A stretch of 15,033 bases of DNA from Chlorobiota bacterium (GTDB lineage Bacteria > Bacteroidota > Ignavibacteria > SZUA-365 > JAADGX01), in NCBI GenBank assembly GCA_013152135.1, contig JAADGX010000102.1, positions 1 through 15,033 on the forward strand. The letters are read 5' to 3'. Under the pieces are notes generated by a model that was not told the DNA's origin, searched no databases, and was given only the letters and a program-made list of their open reading frames with translations. Below, piece after piece: positions 1 through 7,316 of this stretch (within the stretch, counting starts at the first letter, position 1; the number at the start of each line of letters is the position of its first letter). The position numbers and the translations under genes are program-made.

Positions 1-944
1 GCTCGAAACGCACGCGGGTCGCCACGCTGGAAAGCAATCTTGCGGCATGGGATTACGAGGCCAAGAGACTGGACGTGTTTACCGCGGTCGTCAAGGCTTT
101 TACCGAGGTTGTCGCCGCGCAGGTTCGGGTGCAAGTGAACAAGGAGCTTTTGGTCCTGGCCGAGGAGTTCGTAAAAACAATCGAACGCCGGGTGAAAGCG
201 GGAAAAGTTTCTCTTGCCGAAGCGTCGCGGGCGAAAGTCGAGTTGTCAGTGGCAACCATGGAACTGGAGCGGTCGCGCCGTATCCTGCTCGCTTCCCGGC
301 AGCGCCTGGCTGCGACGTGGGGCAGCGCTGAACCGGAATTCGATCGGGTCGCAGGAGCCTTGGACATTCCATCCTCCATCCCGTCGTTCGAGAAGATCGC
401 ATCGTTCGTCCAGGACAATCCCGATATCGCCCTCTGGGTCACCGAAATGGACAGACGACGGGCAAAGCTGGAATTGGAAAAAGCCATGCGCATTCCCGAT
501 CCAACGGTCATCGGTGGATATCGCCGCCTGAACGAAACCACGGACAACGCGTTCATCGTCGGCCTGTCCATCCCCATCACAATCTTCAATCGAAACCAGG
601 GAGCCATTCTTGAAGCGGAATACCGCTTGAAGCAGACCCGGAGCCAGCGCCAGGCCGTGGAAACGACGATAAAATCCAGATTGGCCGAGCAGTATCAAAT
701 GCTGTCCGTTCTTTATAACGAAGCCCGGACACTGAAGGACAAGATCATCCCCGATGCCCGTAACGCCTTCGAGATTATCAACAGGGGTTACCTGCTGGGC
801 AAGTTTGCGGCTCTCGACGTGCTCGATGCCCAGCGGACGCTGTTCGAAGTGCGCGGGAGATACTTACAGTCCCTGACGGATTTCCATAAAACGGCGGCGG
901 ATATCGAACGAATAATCGGACGTCGATTGACCGACGTGCAGTGA
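1..944 (+). CDS. CzcC-like outer-membrane efflux channel (TolC/OEP family), 5' end missing
   Basis: This is the 3' part of an outer-membrane factor that would form the exit duct of the first RND efflux system. The reading frame (codons beginning at position 3) is open from the window edge, so the gene starts upstream; the GTG at 75 is internal. About 313 residues are visible, so roughly 100 N-terminal residues, including the signal peptide, are missing relative to the usual 400-430. The protein has long amphipathic helices rich in Ala, Glu, Arg and Lys. Near its end it carries the OEP-type segment FAALDVLDAQRTLFEVRGRY followed by LTDFHKTAADIERIIG, which matches the second channel gene at 6084-7316 (LQFIDAQQTL). 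The stop lies 49 bp before the adaptor gene. Family assignment is firm. The metal specificity of an outer-membrane factor cannot be read from its sequence. Confidence 0.9.
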   Translation, partial: SKRTRVATLESNLAAWDYEAKRLDVFTAVVKAFTEVVAAQVRVQVNKELLVLAEEFVKTIERRVKAGKVSLAEASRAKVELSVATMELERSRRILLASRQRLAATWGSAEPEFDRVAGALDIPSSIPSFEKIASFVQDNPDIALWVTEMDRRRAKLELEKAMRIPDPTVIGGYRRLNETTDNAFIVGLSIPITIFNRNQGAILEAEYRLKQTRSQRQAVETTIKSRLAEQYQMLSVLYNEARTLKDKIIPDARNAFEIINRGYLLGKFAALDVLDAQRTLFEVRGRYLQSLTDFHKTAADIERIIGRRLTDVQ

Positions 945-980
945 GAAACGCATCGTGATTACCATAGAAACATTATTGAA

Positions 981-987
981 GAGGAAG
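981..987 (+). promoter_or_regulatory. Ribosome binding site that fixes the start of the first adaptor gene
   Basis: GAGGAAG lies 6 nt before the ATG at 994. An in-frame GTG exists at 955, but it has no comparable site and would put extra charged residues (MITIETLLKRKYN) before the lipoprotein signal. The ATG at 994 is therefore the better start. Confidence 0.75.
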
Positions 988-993
988 TACAAC

Positions 994-2001
994 ATGAACG
1001 AAAAGGTGAAAATCATTTTTTTCAACATGCTGGTTATTCTGCTGCTGTTCTCGGCAGTGCTGATACAGGGATGTTCGGATCAATCGAAAGAGGATGAAAA
1101 GGCCCACGTAGAGAACCCCGGCCACGACGAGGAAGGGCACGATGAAAACGGGCACGAGGAAAACGGGCACGAGGAAGACGACGTCGTACAACTGTCGCCG
1201 GATGAATTAAAGGAGTTCGGTATCGAGCTGGCAAAAGCCGGTCCCGGGCAACTGAAGGTCCACGTGGACCTGACCGGGGAAATCGTCATCGATCCTGACC
1301 GGCTGGCGCACATCATTCCGCGGTTTCCCGGCATCGTGAAGGAAGTGCGAAAGAAGATCGGCGACAAGGTCAAGAAGGACGAGGTCCTGGCCATCATCGA
1401 AAGCAATGAAAGCCTGGTGCCGTACGAGGTGAAATCGCTTGCCGACGGCACCGTGATCGAAATGCATTTGTCGCTGGGAGAAGTGATCAACGACGCGACG
1501 CATGCTTTTGTCGTTGCGGACCTGAGCCACGTGTGGGCGAACTTGAACATCTATCAAAAAGACCTGCAATACATCCGGGTGGGCCAGGAGGCCGTTATTA
1601 CCGCCGGACCCGAAATGCCGCGGGTGGTGGGCAGAATATCGTACATCAGCCCGGTGGTCGAAGAGGATACGCGGACGGCTTTGGCGCGCGTGGTTATCCC
1701 CAACCCCGACGGGCGCTGGCGACCGGGACTCTTCATCAGGGCCGAGGTTGTGAAAGAACGGGCGAACGTCGACATCGTGGTTCCCAAGACCGCCCTGGAG
1801 ATGTTTGAAAACCAAACGGTGGTATTCGTACAAACCCCGGAGGGCTTCCGGCCTCAACCCGTTGTTTTAGGACGCAGTAATTCCCAGATGGTGGAGATCG
1901 TCGCCGGTCTGCGGGCGGGGCAGGAATACGTGGCCAAGGGCGGGTTTACAATCAGATCCGAATTGCAGAAGAAGGCGTTCGGGGGTGGTCATGGACATTA
2001 G
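994..2001 (+). CDS. CzcB-like periplasmic adaptor lipoprotein, His-rich and without the alpha-hairpin
   Basis: Periplasmic adaptor (membrane-fusion protein) of the first RND system, 335 residues. Residues 1-27 form a lipoprotein signal with Cys27 in the context VLIQGC. Residues 43-62 are four pentads of the form GH(D/E)E(E/N/D), a likely metal-binding tail. The lipoyl/barrel-sandwich halves are at about 108-136 (GIVKEVRKKIGDKVKKDEVL) and 145-165 (SLADGTVIEMHLSLGEV). Only about eight residues separate them, where most adaptors have a 60-100 residue coiled-coil hairpin. A beta-barrel domain follows (NLNIYQKDLQYIRVGQEAVI), then a membrane-proximal domain ending in GGGHGH. By family, such proteins link the pump to the outer-membrane channel and may deliver metal to the pump. 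The missing hairpin is seen directly; Borrelia BesA is a known precedent. The gene lies 49 bp after the channel gene and 124 bp before the pump gene. Confidence 0.92.
   Translation: MNEKVKIIFFNMLVILLLFSAVLIQGCSDQSKEDEKAHVENPGHDEEGHDENGHEENGHEEDDVVQLSPDELKEFGIELAKAGPGQLKVHVDLTGEIVIDPDRLAHIIPRFPGIVKEVRKKIGDKVKKDEVLAIIESNESLVPYEVKSLADGTVIEMHLSLGEVINDATHAFVVADLSHVWANLNIYQKDLQYIRVGQEAVITAGPEMPRVVGRISYISPVVEEDTRTALARVVIPNPDGRWRPGLFIRAEVVKERANVDIVVPKTALEMFENQTVVFVQTPEGFRPQPVVLGRSNSQMVEIVAGLRAGQEYVAKGGFTIRSELQKKAFGGGHGH
1120..1179 (+). repeat. In-frame tandem repeat encoding Gly-His-acidic pentads
   Basis: Four 15-nt units encode GHDEE, GHDEN, GHEEN and GHEED. Within them a 15-nt unit, GAAAACGGGCACGAG, occurs twice exactly at 1144-1158 and 1159-1173, which suggests recent slippage expansion. 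The encoded stretch has His spaced every five residues among Asp and Glu. This is a plausible Zn2+/Ni2+/Co2+ binding or buffering tail on the adaptor. Confidence 0.9.
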
Positions 2002-2125
2002 GTCGTACATGAAACCCGAGATTTATACTAGAAGTGTCTGAAACAGGAAATTGATGGTGGTGAAACCTGAAATCGTCGTGTTTCCTGCCGCAACTTTCCA
2101 ATAAGATTACTGGAGTTTAGGACGT

Positions 2126-5100
2126 ATGCAGAAGATCATCAAGTTCGTTTTAACAAATAAATTACTCATGCTCGTGTTGGGGCTGCTGACCTTGGCCGGG
2201 GGTTGGTTCAGCTACCGCCAGTTGCCGATCGACGCCTTCCCGGACGTTTCGCCTTCACTGGTGCAGGTCTTTACCGAAACGGAAGGTTTGGCACCGGAAG
2301 AGATCGAAAAGTACGTGACGTTTCCCATCGAGGTAGCCATGAACGGGCTGCCCAACCTGGAAAAGATACGGTCAATCTCGAACTTCGGTCTCTCGGTAGT
2401 CAACATTTATTTTGAAGATGGAACGGATATTTACTTTGCCCGCCAGCTGGTCAACGAGCGACTGCAGGAAGCGCGCGAGCAAATCCCCGAGGGTTTCGGC
2501 GACCCGCAGATGGGACCCATCTCCACCGGCATGGGCCTGGTACTGTTTTACTACCTGGACGACACCACCGGGCAGTACTCGCTCACCGAGTTGCGCACCA
2601 TACAGGACTGGCTTATCAAGTACCAGTTGCAGACCGTGCCGGGCGTCACGGAAGTCCTGGGAATCGGGGGATGGGAGAAACAGTACCACGTCGTTATCAA
2701 TCCGGACGCCCTCCTCCGTTATAATGTTACAATCAACGAAGTTATCGACCGCATCAGGGCGAACAACCTGAACGTGGGCGCTCAATTCATCGAGAAGAAT
2801 GCCGAGGAGTTTATCGTTCGGTCGGTGGGCCTGGCCAAGAACGTCGAGGACATCGAGAGTATCATCATTAAAGCCGAAGACGGCATCCCCATCTTTCTGA
2901 AAGAGCTCGCGGATGTCAAGATCGGCGGCGCCGTGCGCCGAGGTGTTCAGACCCGCAACGGCATTGAAGAGGTCGTGGCGGGCATGGTGATCAAGCTGTA
3001 CGGCAGCAACTCCTCCACGGTCATCAGCAGCGTGGAGAAGAAGCTGGAAGAGATCAACAAGATGCTGCCGCCCGGCATCAAGATTGTTCCGTACTACCAG
3101 CAGAAATCCCTGGTGGAGGCGAGCGTTCAAACCGTGACGGATGCCCTGATGCAGGGTATTTTCCTGGTCGCCCTCGTCCTCCTGATTTTCATGGGTTCCT
3201 TCCGGCCGAGCCTCGTGGTGGCGATTGCCATCCCCTTCTCCATTCTTTTTGCCATGATCGGCATGCGGTACTTCGGCATCTCGGTAAACCTGATGTCGTT
3301 CGGAGGACTGGCGATTGCGATCGGCATGATGGTGGACGGTACGATCGTCATGGTGGAAAACGTGGACCGCCTGCTGCGCAAATCGAAACCCGGGGAGCCG
3401 CGCATTCACATCGTGGCCCGCGCGTGCATCGAGGTAGCGCGCCCGATCCTGTTCGCGATTTTCATCATCATCGTCGTTTTCCTCCCGCTCTTCACCCTGC
3501 AGGGAGTGGAAGGCAAAACCTTCAAGCCGCTGGCATTCACCGTTTCCCTGGCGATGCTGGGCTCTCTTATTTTCGCCATCTTCCTCGCGCCGGTGTTCGC
3601 CGACCTGCTCATGCGCAGGCCCAAGTCCAAGAGAGTAAAATCCGGGACCGAGGCGAACGAGAACGTGGAAAGCAAAGAGAACCTCCTCATCCGTCTCCTC
3701 CAGAAGGCGTACATCCCGGTTGTAACGTACTTCGTCAAACGCCGGTACATGGCCGTGGCGCTGGCCCTCGTGCTCATCCTGATCGGTGCCGTTGTCTTCC
3801 CGAGGCTCGGCTCCGAATTCACTCCGACCCTGCAAGAAGGCACGATCGTCCTGAGATTGACCATGGCTCCGTCCATCTCGCTCAACGAGAGCACGCGCAT
3901 CACGCAGATCGTCGAACGTCGGTTGATGAAAATCCCCGAAGTGACGGGCACGGTGACCCGCATCGGCCGCGGCGAGGTCGGCGCGCACACCGATCCCATC
4001 AACAGCGGAGAAATGTACATCCTGCTGAAACCACGGGAGGAGTGGCGGACCGCCAAGACGCAGCAGGACCTGGAAAAAGTAATCCGCGACGCGGTGGGCA
4101 ATATTCCCGGCGTTCTCGAGAATTTCACACAGCCGATCCAGATGACGGTGGACGAACTCCTGGAAGGAGTCCGGGCGGAGCTGGCGATCAAGTTGTTCGG
4201 CGATGACCTCGACGTCCTGAAAGAAAAGGCGGACGAGATCGTGAAGGTAATCAATCAGGTGCCCGGCGCCGCAGACGTCCAGGCGGACCAGATAAGCGGA
4301 ACTCCTCAACTGCTGATCAAGGTTGACCGCCACGCTATTGCTCGCTACGGGCTCAACGTCGAGGACGTGCAGCGCGTCGTTCGCGCCGCCATCGGGGGGG
4401 AAACGGCCGGACAGATATTCGAAGGAGTGCGCCGCTTCGATATCCTGGTGCGGTATGATCCGAAGTTCCGCAGTGACATCGAAGCGGTGCGGGAGATACT
4501 TGTTTCGGTGCCGGGCGGGATCAAGGTGCCGCTCTCGCAGCTGGCCAGCATTGAAGAGGTCGTCGGGCCGCGGCAGATCACCCGTGAAAACAGCCAGCGG
4601 TTCATCACCATCCAGAGCAACGTGGTTGATCGCGATATCGGCTCGTTCGTGGCGGACGGGCAAAAAGCGATCGAAGCGAACGTGGACCTTCCCCCCGGTT
4701 ACCTCGTCATGTGGGGCGGGCAGTTCCGCCTGCAGCAGGAAGCCAACAAGCGATTGATGGTGGTCGTTCCCATCACCTTGCTGATTATCTTCCTGCTCCT
4801 GTTCTCCAGTTTCAATTCCCTGAAGAACACGTTGCTGATCCTGCTCAATATTCCGCTTGCCCTGGTAGGGGGAATAGTGGCCCTGTGGATTTCCGGGCAG
4901 AACCTTTCCGTGCCTTCGTCGGTGGGTTTCATCGCCTTGTTCGGTATTGCACTGGAAAACGGCATGGTGCTGGTAACCTACCTGAACCAATTGTTAAAGG
5001 ACGGCGTTCCCATGGACGAAACCTCGGTAAAAGGCGCCACGCTGCGATTGCGCCCCGTCCTGATGACGGCGCTCACAACGGCGCTGGGACTGATACCGTT

Positions 5101-5257
5101 GCTCTTTTCCACCGGAACCGGTTCCGAAGTACAGCGACCCCTGGCGACGGTGGTCATCGGCGGCCTGGTGACTTCCACGATACTGACGCTTCTCGTCATC
5201 CCGGCCATCTACAAGTGGTTTGCAATTGATCTCCGGGTGGAGAGAAGACTGGATTAA
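2126..5257 (+). CDS. CzcA-like heavy-metal efflux RND pump (HME family), first copy
   Basis: Inner-membrane proton-driven pump of the first set, 1043 residues, full length for the HME-RND family. The N-terminal helix is followed by the family-typical LPIDAFPDVSPSLVQVFTE (residues 33-51). The TM4 proton-relay region reads GGLAIAIGMMVDGTIVMVEN, with Asp404 and Glu411 at the places of CusA Asp405 and Glu412. The extra Asp found at the start of this motif in C. metallidurans CzcA (DFG) is absent. By hand alignment the CusA Met573/Met623/Met672 copper triad is Met580/Ser627/Glu677, so the triad is not kept and divalent cations are favoured. GGAG (2112-2115) and AGGA (2119-2122) precede the ATG. 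Periplasmic porter loops lie at about 30-330 and 560-860, and the C-terminus ends after TM12 (VIPAIYKWFAIDLRVERRLD). Substrate is uncertain. Confidence 0.95.
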   Translation: MQKIIKFVLTNKLLMLVLGLLTLAGGWFSYRQLPIDAFPDVSPSLVQVFTETEGLAPEEIEKYVTFPIEVAMNGLPNLEKIRSISNFGLSVVNIYFEDGTDIYFARQLVNERLQEAREQIPEGFGDPQMGPISTGMGLVLFYYLDDTTGQYSLTELRTIQDWLIKYQLQTVPGVTEVLGIGGWEKQYHVVINPDALLRYNVTINEVIDRIRANNLNVGAQFIEKNAEEFIVRSVGLAKNVEDIESIIIKAEDGIPIFLKELADVKIGGAVRRGVQTRNGIEEVVAGMVIKLYGSNSSTVISSVEKKLEEINKMLPPGIKIVPYYQQKSLVEASVQTVTDALMQGIFLVALVLLIFMGSFRPSLVVAIAIPFSILFAMIGMRYFGISVNLMSFGGLAIAIGMMVDGTIVMVENVDRLLRKSKPGEPRIHIVARACIEVARPILFAIFIIIVVFLPLFTLQGVEGKTFKPLAFTVSLAMLGSLIFAIFLAPVFADLLMRRPKSKRVKSGTEANENVESKENLLIRLLQKAYIPVVTYFVKRRYMAVALALVLILIGAVVFPRLGSEFTPTLQEGTIVLRLTMAPSISLNESTRITQIVERRLMKIPEVTGTVTRIGRGEVGAHTDPINSGEMYILLKPREEWRTAKTQQDLEKVIRDAVGNIPGVLENFTQPIQMTVDELLEGVRAELAIKLFGDDLDVLKEKADEIVKVINQVPGAADVQADQISGTPQLLIKVDRHAIARYGLNVEDVQRVVRAAIGGETAGQIFEGVRRFDILVRYDPKFRSDIEAVREILVSVPGGIKVPLSQLASIEEVVGPRQITRENSQRFITIQSNVVDRDIGSFVADGQKAIEANVDLPPGYLVMWGGQFRLQQEANKRLMVVVPITLLIIFLLLFSSFNSLKNTLLILLNIPLALVGGIVALWISGQNLSVPSSVGFIALFGIALENGMVLVTYLNQLLKDGVPMDETSVKGATLRLRPVLMTALTTALGLIPLLFSTGTGSEVQRPLATVVIGGLVTSTILTLLVIPAIYKWFAIDLRVERRLD

Positions 5258-5302
5258 GGAGAGGCATCTCGATAATGTTCAAACGACGCGCCATGCGGAA
5301 AG

Positions 5303-5371
5303 AAAAAGGATGCCCGGTTCACGGGACCCGTTCATCACATAAGAATGATACCACGATCGGGCATCCTGTTT
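5303..5371 (+). terminator. Strong inverted repeat with A-run and T-run, possible terminator or attenuator between pump and PII-like gene
   Basis: AGGATGCCCG at 5307-5316 is perfectly complementary to CGGGCATCCT at 5358-5367. Beyond one mismatch the left side continues into an A-run and the right side into TTTT (5369-5372). The 41-nt loop holds a second small symmetric element, ACGGGACCCGT (5321-5331). The stem and T-run fit a rho-independent terminator that could work in both directions, but the loop is unusually large. It may instead lower, rather than stop, read-through into the PII-like gene. Confidence 0.6.
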
Positions 5372-5438
5372 TATCAACAACACGTTCATTGGATCTTCCA
5401 TTTCACAGAATACTCGCACAAGAGAGAAGGAGCCTTTC

Positions 5439-5780
5439 ATGAAACATATCATCGCTTACATCAAACCGCACAAGTTGAGCAGCGTCACAATGGCCTTACG
5501 TGAAATTGAAGGTCTGAGCGGTATGACCATCCTGGATGTTCGCGGCTGTGGCAGAGGATTTTGTTCCGAGGGACCTCGTCCGGTTGAAGAGGAACTGTAT
5601 GATTTTATCAAGCATGTCAAAATCGAGGTCTTCTGTGTTGACCGGCTGGTCGAGAACGTCGTCGCGACGATACTGGACAAGGCGCACACAGGTCTGAAGG
5701 GAGACGGAAAAATCTATATCACGGACGCCGAGGACGCCATCCGCATCAGCACCGGCGAGCGCGGCGAGGCCGCCGTTTGA
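5439..5780 (+). CDS. PII-like signalling protein (PII-NG type), first copy
   Basis: A 113-residue GlnB-fold protein. It has the usual N-terminus (MKHIIAYIKPHKL), the B-loop TGLKGDGKIYI (residues 84-94) that holds ATP phosphates in PII proteins, and the C-terminal STGERGEAAV. The T-loop (about 37-55) has GlnB length but a different sequence. Position 51 of GlnB, the uridylylated Tyr, aligns with Glu52; Gln39, which with Mg2+ holds 2-oxoglutarate, aligns with Gly40; Arg103 aligns with Ser104 while Arg101 is kept as Arg102. Two cysteines (37 and 42) flank the start of the T-loop. Canonical nitrogen sensing is therefore unlikely. The described PII-NG group is genetically linked to CusABC/Czc-type pumps, which fits its place after the pump gene. 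AAGGAG sits 6 nt before the ATG. Control of pump activity or expression is inference. Confidence 0.88.
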   Translation: MKHIIAYIKPHKLSSVTMALREIEGLSGMTILDVRGCGRGFCSEGPRPVEEELYDFIKHVKIEVFCVDRLVENVVATILDKAHTGLKGDGKIYITDAEDAIRISTGERGEAAV

Positions 5781-6083
5781 TGCGACATCACCGGACTACG
5801 TTGCTCGACGAAACGAAAATAATCGGTGCAGATTGAAAGAATTTGTGATAGATTCCATACAAGAGGAAATCCAACATGATGAACCGATAGCAATAACGCG
5901 CAGTACTTTTCACTGATCAACCATGGTGTATTCCAAAGAATTCTCAAACTCCTACACCTCCCCTGCCTTGAATCCGAATGACTGTCATTCAGGGCGCATT
6001 CTCCATCCACTCGCAGCCCGAGCATTTTCTCATCGATTCTCCCGCCGTAGAAAGGAAGCATCATTAAAGAGGAGTACAGAAGG
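5781..6083 (+). other. 303-bp intergenic region before the second efflux operon
   Basis: No convincing gene lies here. Directly at the stop of the PII-like gene is a small hairpin, TGATG/CATCA (5778-5790), without a T-run. A ribosome-site-like AAGAGGAA (5861-5868) precedes ATG ATG AAC CGA TAG (5876-5890), a four-codon reading frame. A 15-bp palindrome is centred at 5983. TTGAAA (5833-5838) followed at 17 bp by CATACA is only a poor promoter match. The region most likely carries the promoter and operator of the second CzcCBA set, but no promoter can be placed with confidence. Confidence 0.6.
5976..5990 (+). promoter_or_regulatory. Operator-like palindrome upstream of the second efflux operon
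   Basis: GAATGACTGTCATTC consists of two perfect 7-bp arms around a single central T. It ends 93 bp before the start codon of the second CzcC-like gene, in the longest gene-free stretch of the window. Short palindromes of the form GAATGA-n-TCATTC resemble operators bound by TetR-family repressors, which often control efflux genes. The symmetry is seen in the sequence. The link to a TetR-type regulator is inference, and no such regulator gene is in the window. Confidence 0.5.
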
Positions 6084-7316
6084 ATGAAACACGTTCTGCT
6101 ATTCAGCCTCGTGCTGATCACGACCGGGAGCGCCGGATTCGCCCAGCAGAAGTACGCACTTTCCCTTGAAGAGGCGAAGAACCTGGCCTTGCAAAAAAGT
6201 CCGCTCTTCCGGCTTCAGGCCAAGAGAGTCGAAGCGCAAGAAGGGAGTTACTGGGCCGGGATGACCCCGGAAAACCCGGAAATCGGTGTGGAATCGGAGC
6301 AGATTCCGCCGGGCCTTTCCTACTCGCGATACGGGGAAAGGCGGGTGTATATCACGCAGGTCATCGATTTCCCGAGCAATTACTACTTCCGGCACAAGAT
6401 GTTGAACGCAAGAATCCGGGGAGCGCAATTCCGCCTTGAAGAAGCGAAACGTGAATTGATTTTCCAGGTGAAGAGTTCCTATTACAATGTCTTGCTTCAA
6501 AAAGAATTGGTGACTCTTGCGAAGAAGAACGTGGCACTTTCGGAAGATTTCTACAATCGCGCAAAACGCAGTCATGAACTGGGCGAAAGCGACCGGTTGA
6601 CCATGCTGAAAGCCAAGGTCAACCTGGGTGAGGCGCGTAAGCGGTTGAACAGCGTGCAAAAGGACCTTGACGCCGCCGTTTCGAAGTTGCGGCAGGTCCT
6701 GGGTTTGAGGGCAACCGATGCGCCCGTGATCGAATTGACCGATACGATCCCGGAAACACCCGAGGAGTTCTCCTACGAAGAATTGCGGAAACGCCTTTCG
6801 AATCATCCCGCGTTGAAAGCTGCGCAGGTCGCCCGGCAGGAAGCGCTGAGCGCGAGTCGTCTCGCGTACGGCGGTTTTCTCCCCCAGATATCGCTGATCT
6901 ATTACAACCAGGAAATCGAACGGACGAATTACTGGGGCGGAGGAATAGGGCTTTCTTTTCCCCTGTGGTTCTTCGGCCAAAAGGGACGCGTTCAGGAGAA
7001 AGAAGCGCAACTCGCAATCGCCGAGTACTTCGTGTCCGCCGAGGATTTGCGGTTGCAGAAGGACCTGGACCAGGCGGTGGCGAATTTCGAAAAAGCAGCC
7101 AACGAGGTCAGGCTGTATCAAACCAGCTTGCTCGGCGAGGCCGAGGAAGTGTTTCGCATCGCCCGGAGCAGCTATGCCGTTGGCGAGATCGGCTACCTTC
7201 AGTTCATCGATGCCCAGCAGACACTGATATTTACCAGGGAGGGCTACCTGCGATCGCTGGCGAACTATCAAATTGAGAAAGCGCACTTAACAAAACTTGT
7301 GGGAATGGAATTATGA
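6084..7316 (+). CDS. CzcC-like outer-membrane efflux channel, second copy (complete)
   Basis: Complete outer-membrane factor of 410 residues for the second RND system. Residues 1-20 form a signal peptide (MKHVLLFSLVLITTGSAGFA, cleavage before QQ). Two OEP repeats follow. The first begins with LSLEEAKNLALQKSPLF (about 27-43), and the second with YEELRKRLSNHPALKAAQVA (about 234-253), each ending in long alpha-hairpins. The late segment GEIGYLQFIDAQQTLIFTRE is the OEP-type turn shared with the truncated first copy. AGAGGAG (6068-6074) lies 9 nt before the ATG. Its stop codon overlaps the next start in an ATGA motif, so it is translationally coupled to the adaptor gene. It would provide the outer-membrane exit of the second pump. 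Metal identity is not encoded here. Confidence 0.95.
   Translation: MKHVLLFSLVLITTGSAGFAQQKYALSLEEAKNLALQKSPLFRLQAKRVEAQEGSYWAGMTPENPEIGVESEQIPPGLSYSRYGERRVYITQVIDFPSNYYFRHKMLNARIRGAQFRLEEAKRELIFQVKSSYYNVLLQKELVTLAKKNVALSEDFYNRAKRSHELGESDRLTMLKAKVNLGEARKRLNSVQKDLDAAVSKLRQVLGLRATDAPVIELTDTIPETPEEFSYEELRKRLSNHPALKAAQVARQEALSASRLAYGGFLPQISLIYYNQEIERTNYWGGGIGLSFPLWFFGQKGRVQEKEAQLAIAEYFVSAEDLRLQKDLDQAVANFEKAANEVRLYQTSLLGEAEEVFRIARSSYAVGEIGYLQFIDAQQTLIFTREGYLRSLANYQIEKAHLTKLVGMEL

Noticed and set aside
955..993. Upstream GTG start for the first adaptor
   Set aside because: There is no ribosome site, and it would add 13 charged residues before a good lipoprotein signal. The ATG at 994 has GAGGAAG at proper spacing.
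2044..2087. CAGGAAA/TTTCCTG inverted repeat between the first adaptor and pump genes
   Set aside because: It has only 7 bp with a 30-nt loop and no T-run, which is too weak to call.
2372..4990. Very long minus-strand open frame (872 codons) opposite the first pump gene
   Set aside because: It lies wholly antisense to a clear RND pump gene. Its translation is rich in His, Asp, Arg and Gln with no domain pattern, as expected for the complement of a GC-rich membrane-protein gene.
2126..5257. Naming the first pump CusA (copper/silver) from its TM4 motif
   Set aside because: The porter-domain methionine triad is not conserved (Met580, Ser627, Glu677), so copper specificity is not supported.
5833..5861. 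TTGAAA-17-CATACA as a sigma-70 promoter
   Set aside because: The -10 element matches only three of six consensus bases, so it was not called.
5923..6087. 54-codon plus-strand frame ending in an overlap with the second channel gene start
   Set aside because: It has no ribosome site before its ATG, an Arg/Ser-rich random-looking product, and it runs through the operator-like palindrome. The TGA overlap arises in any frame entering ATGA.
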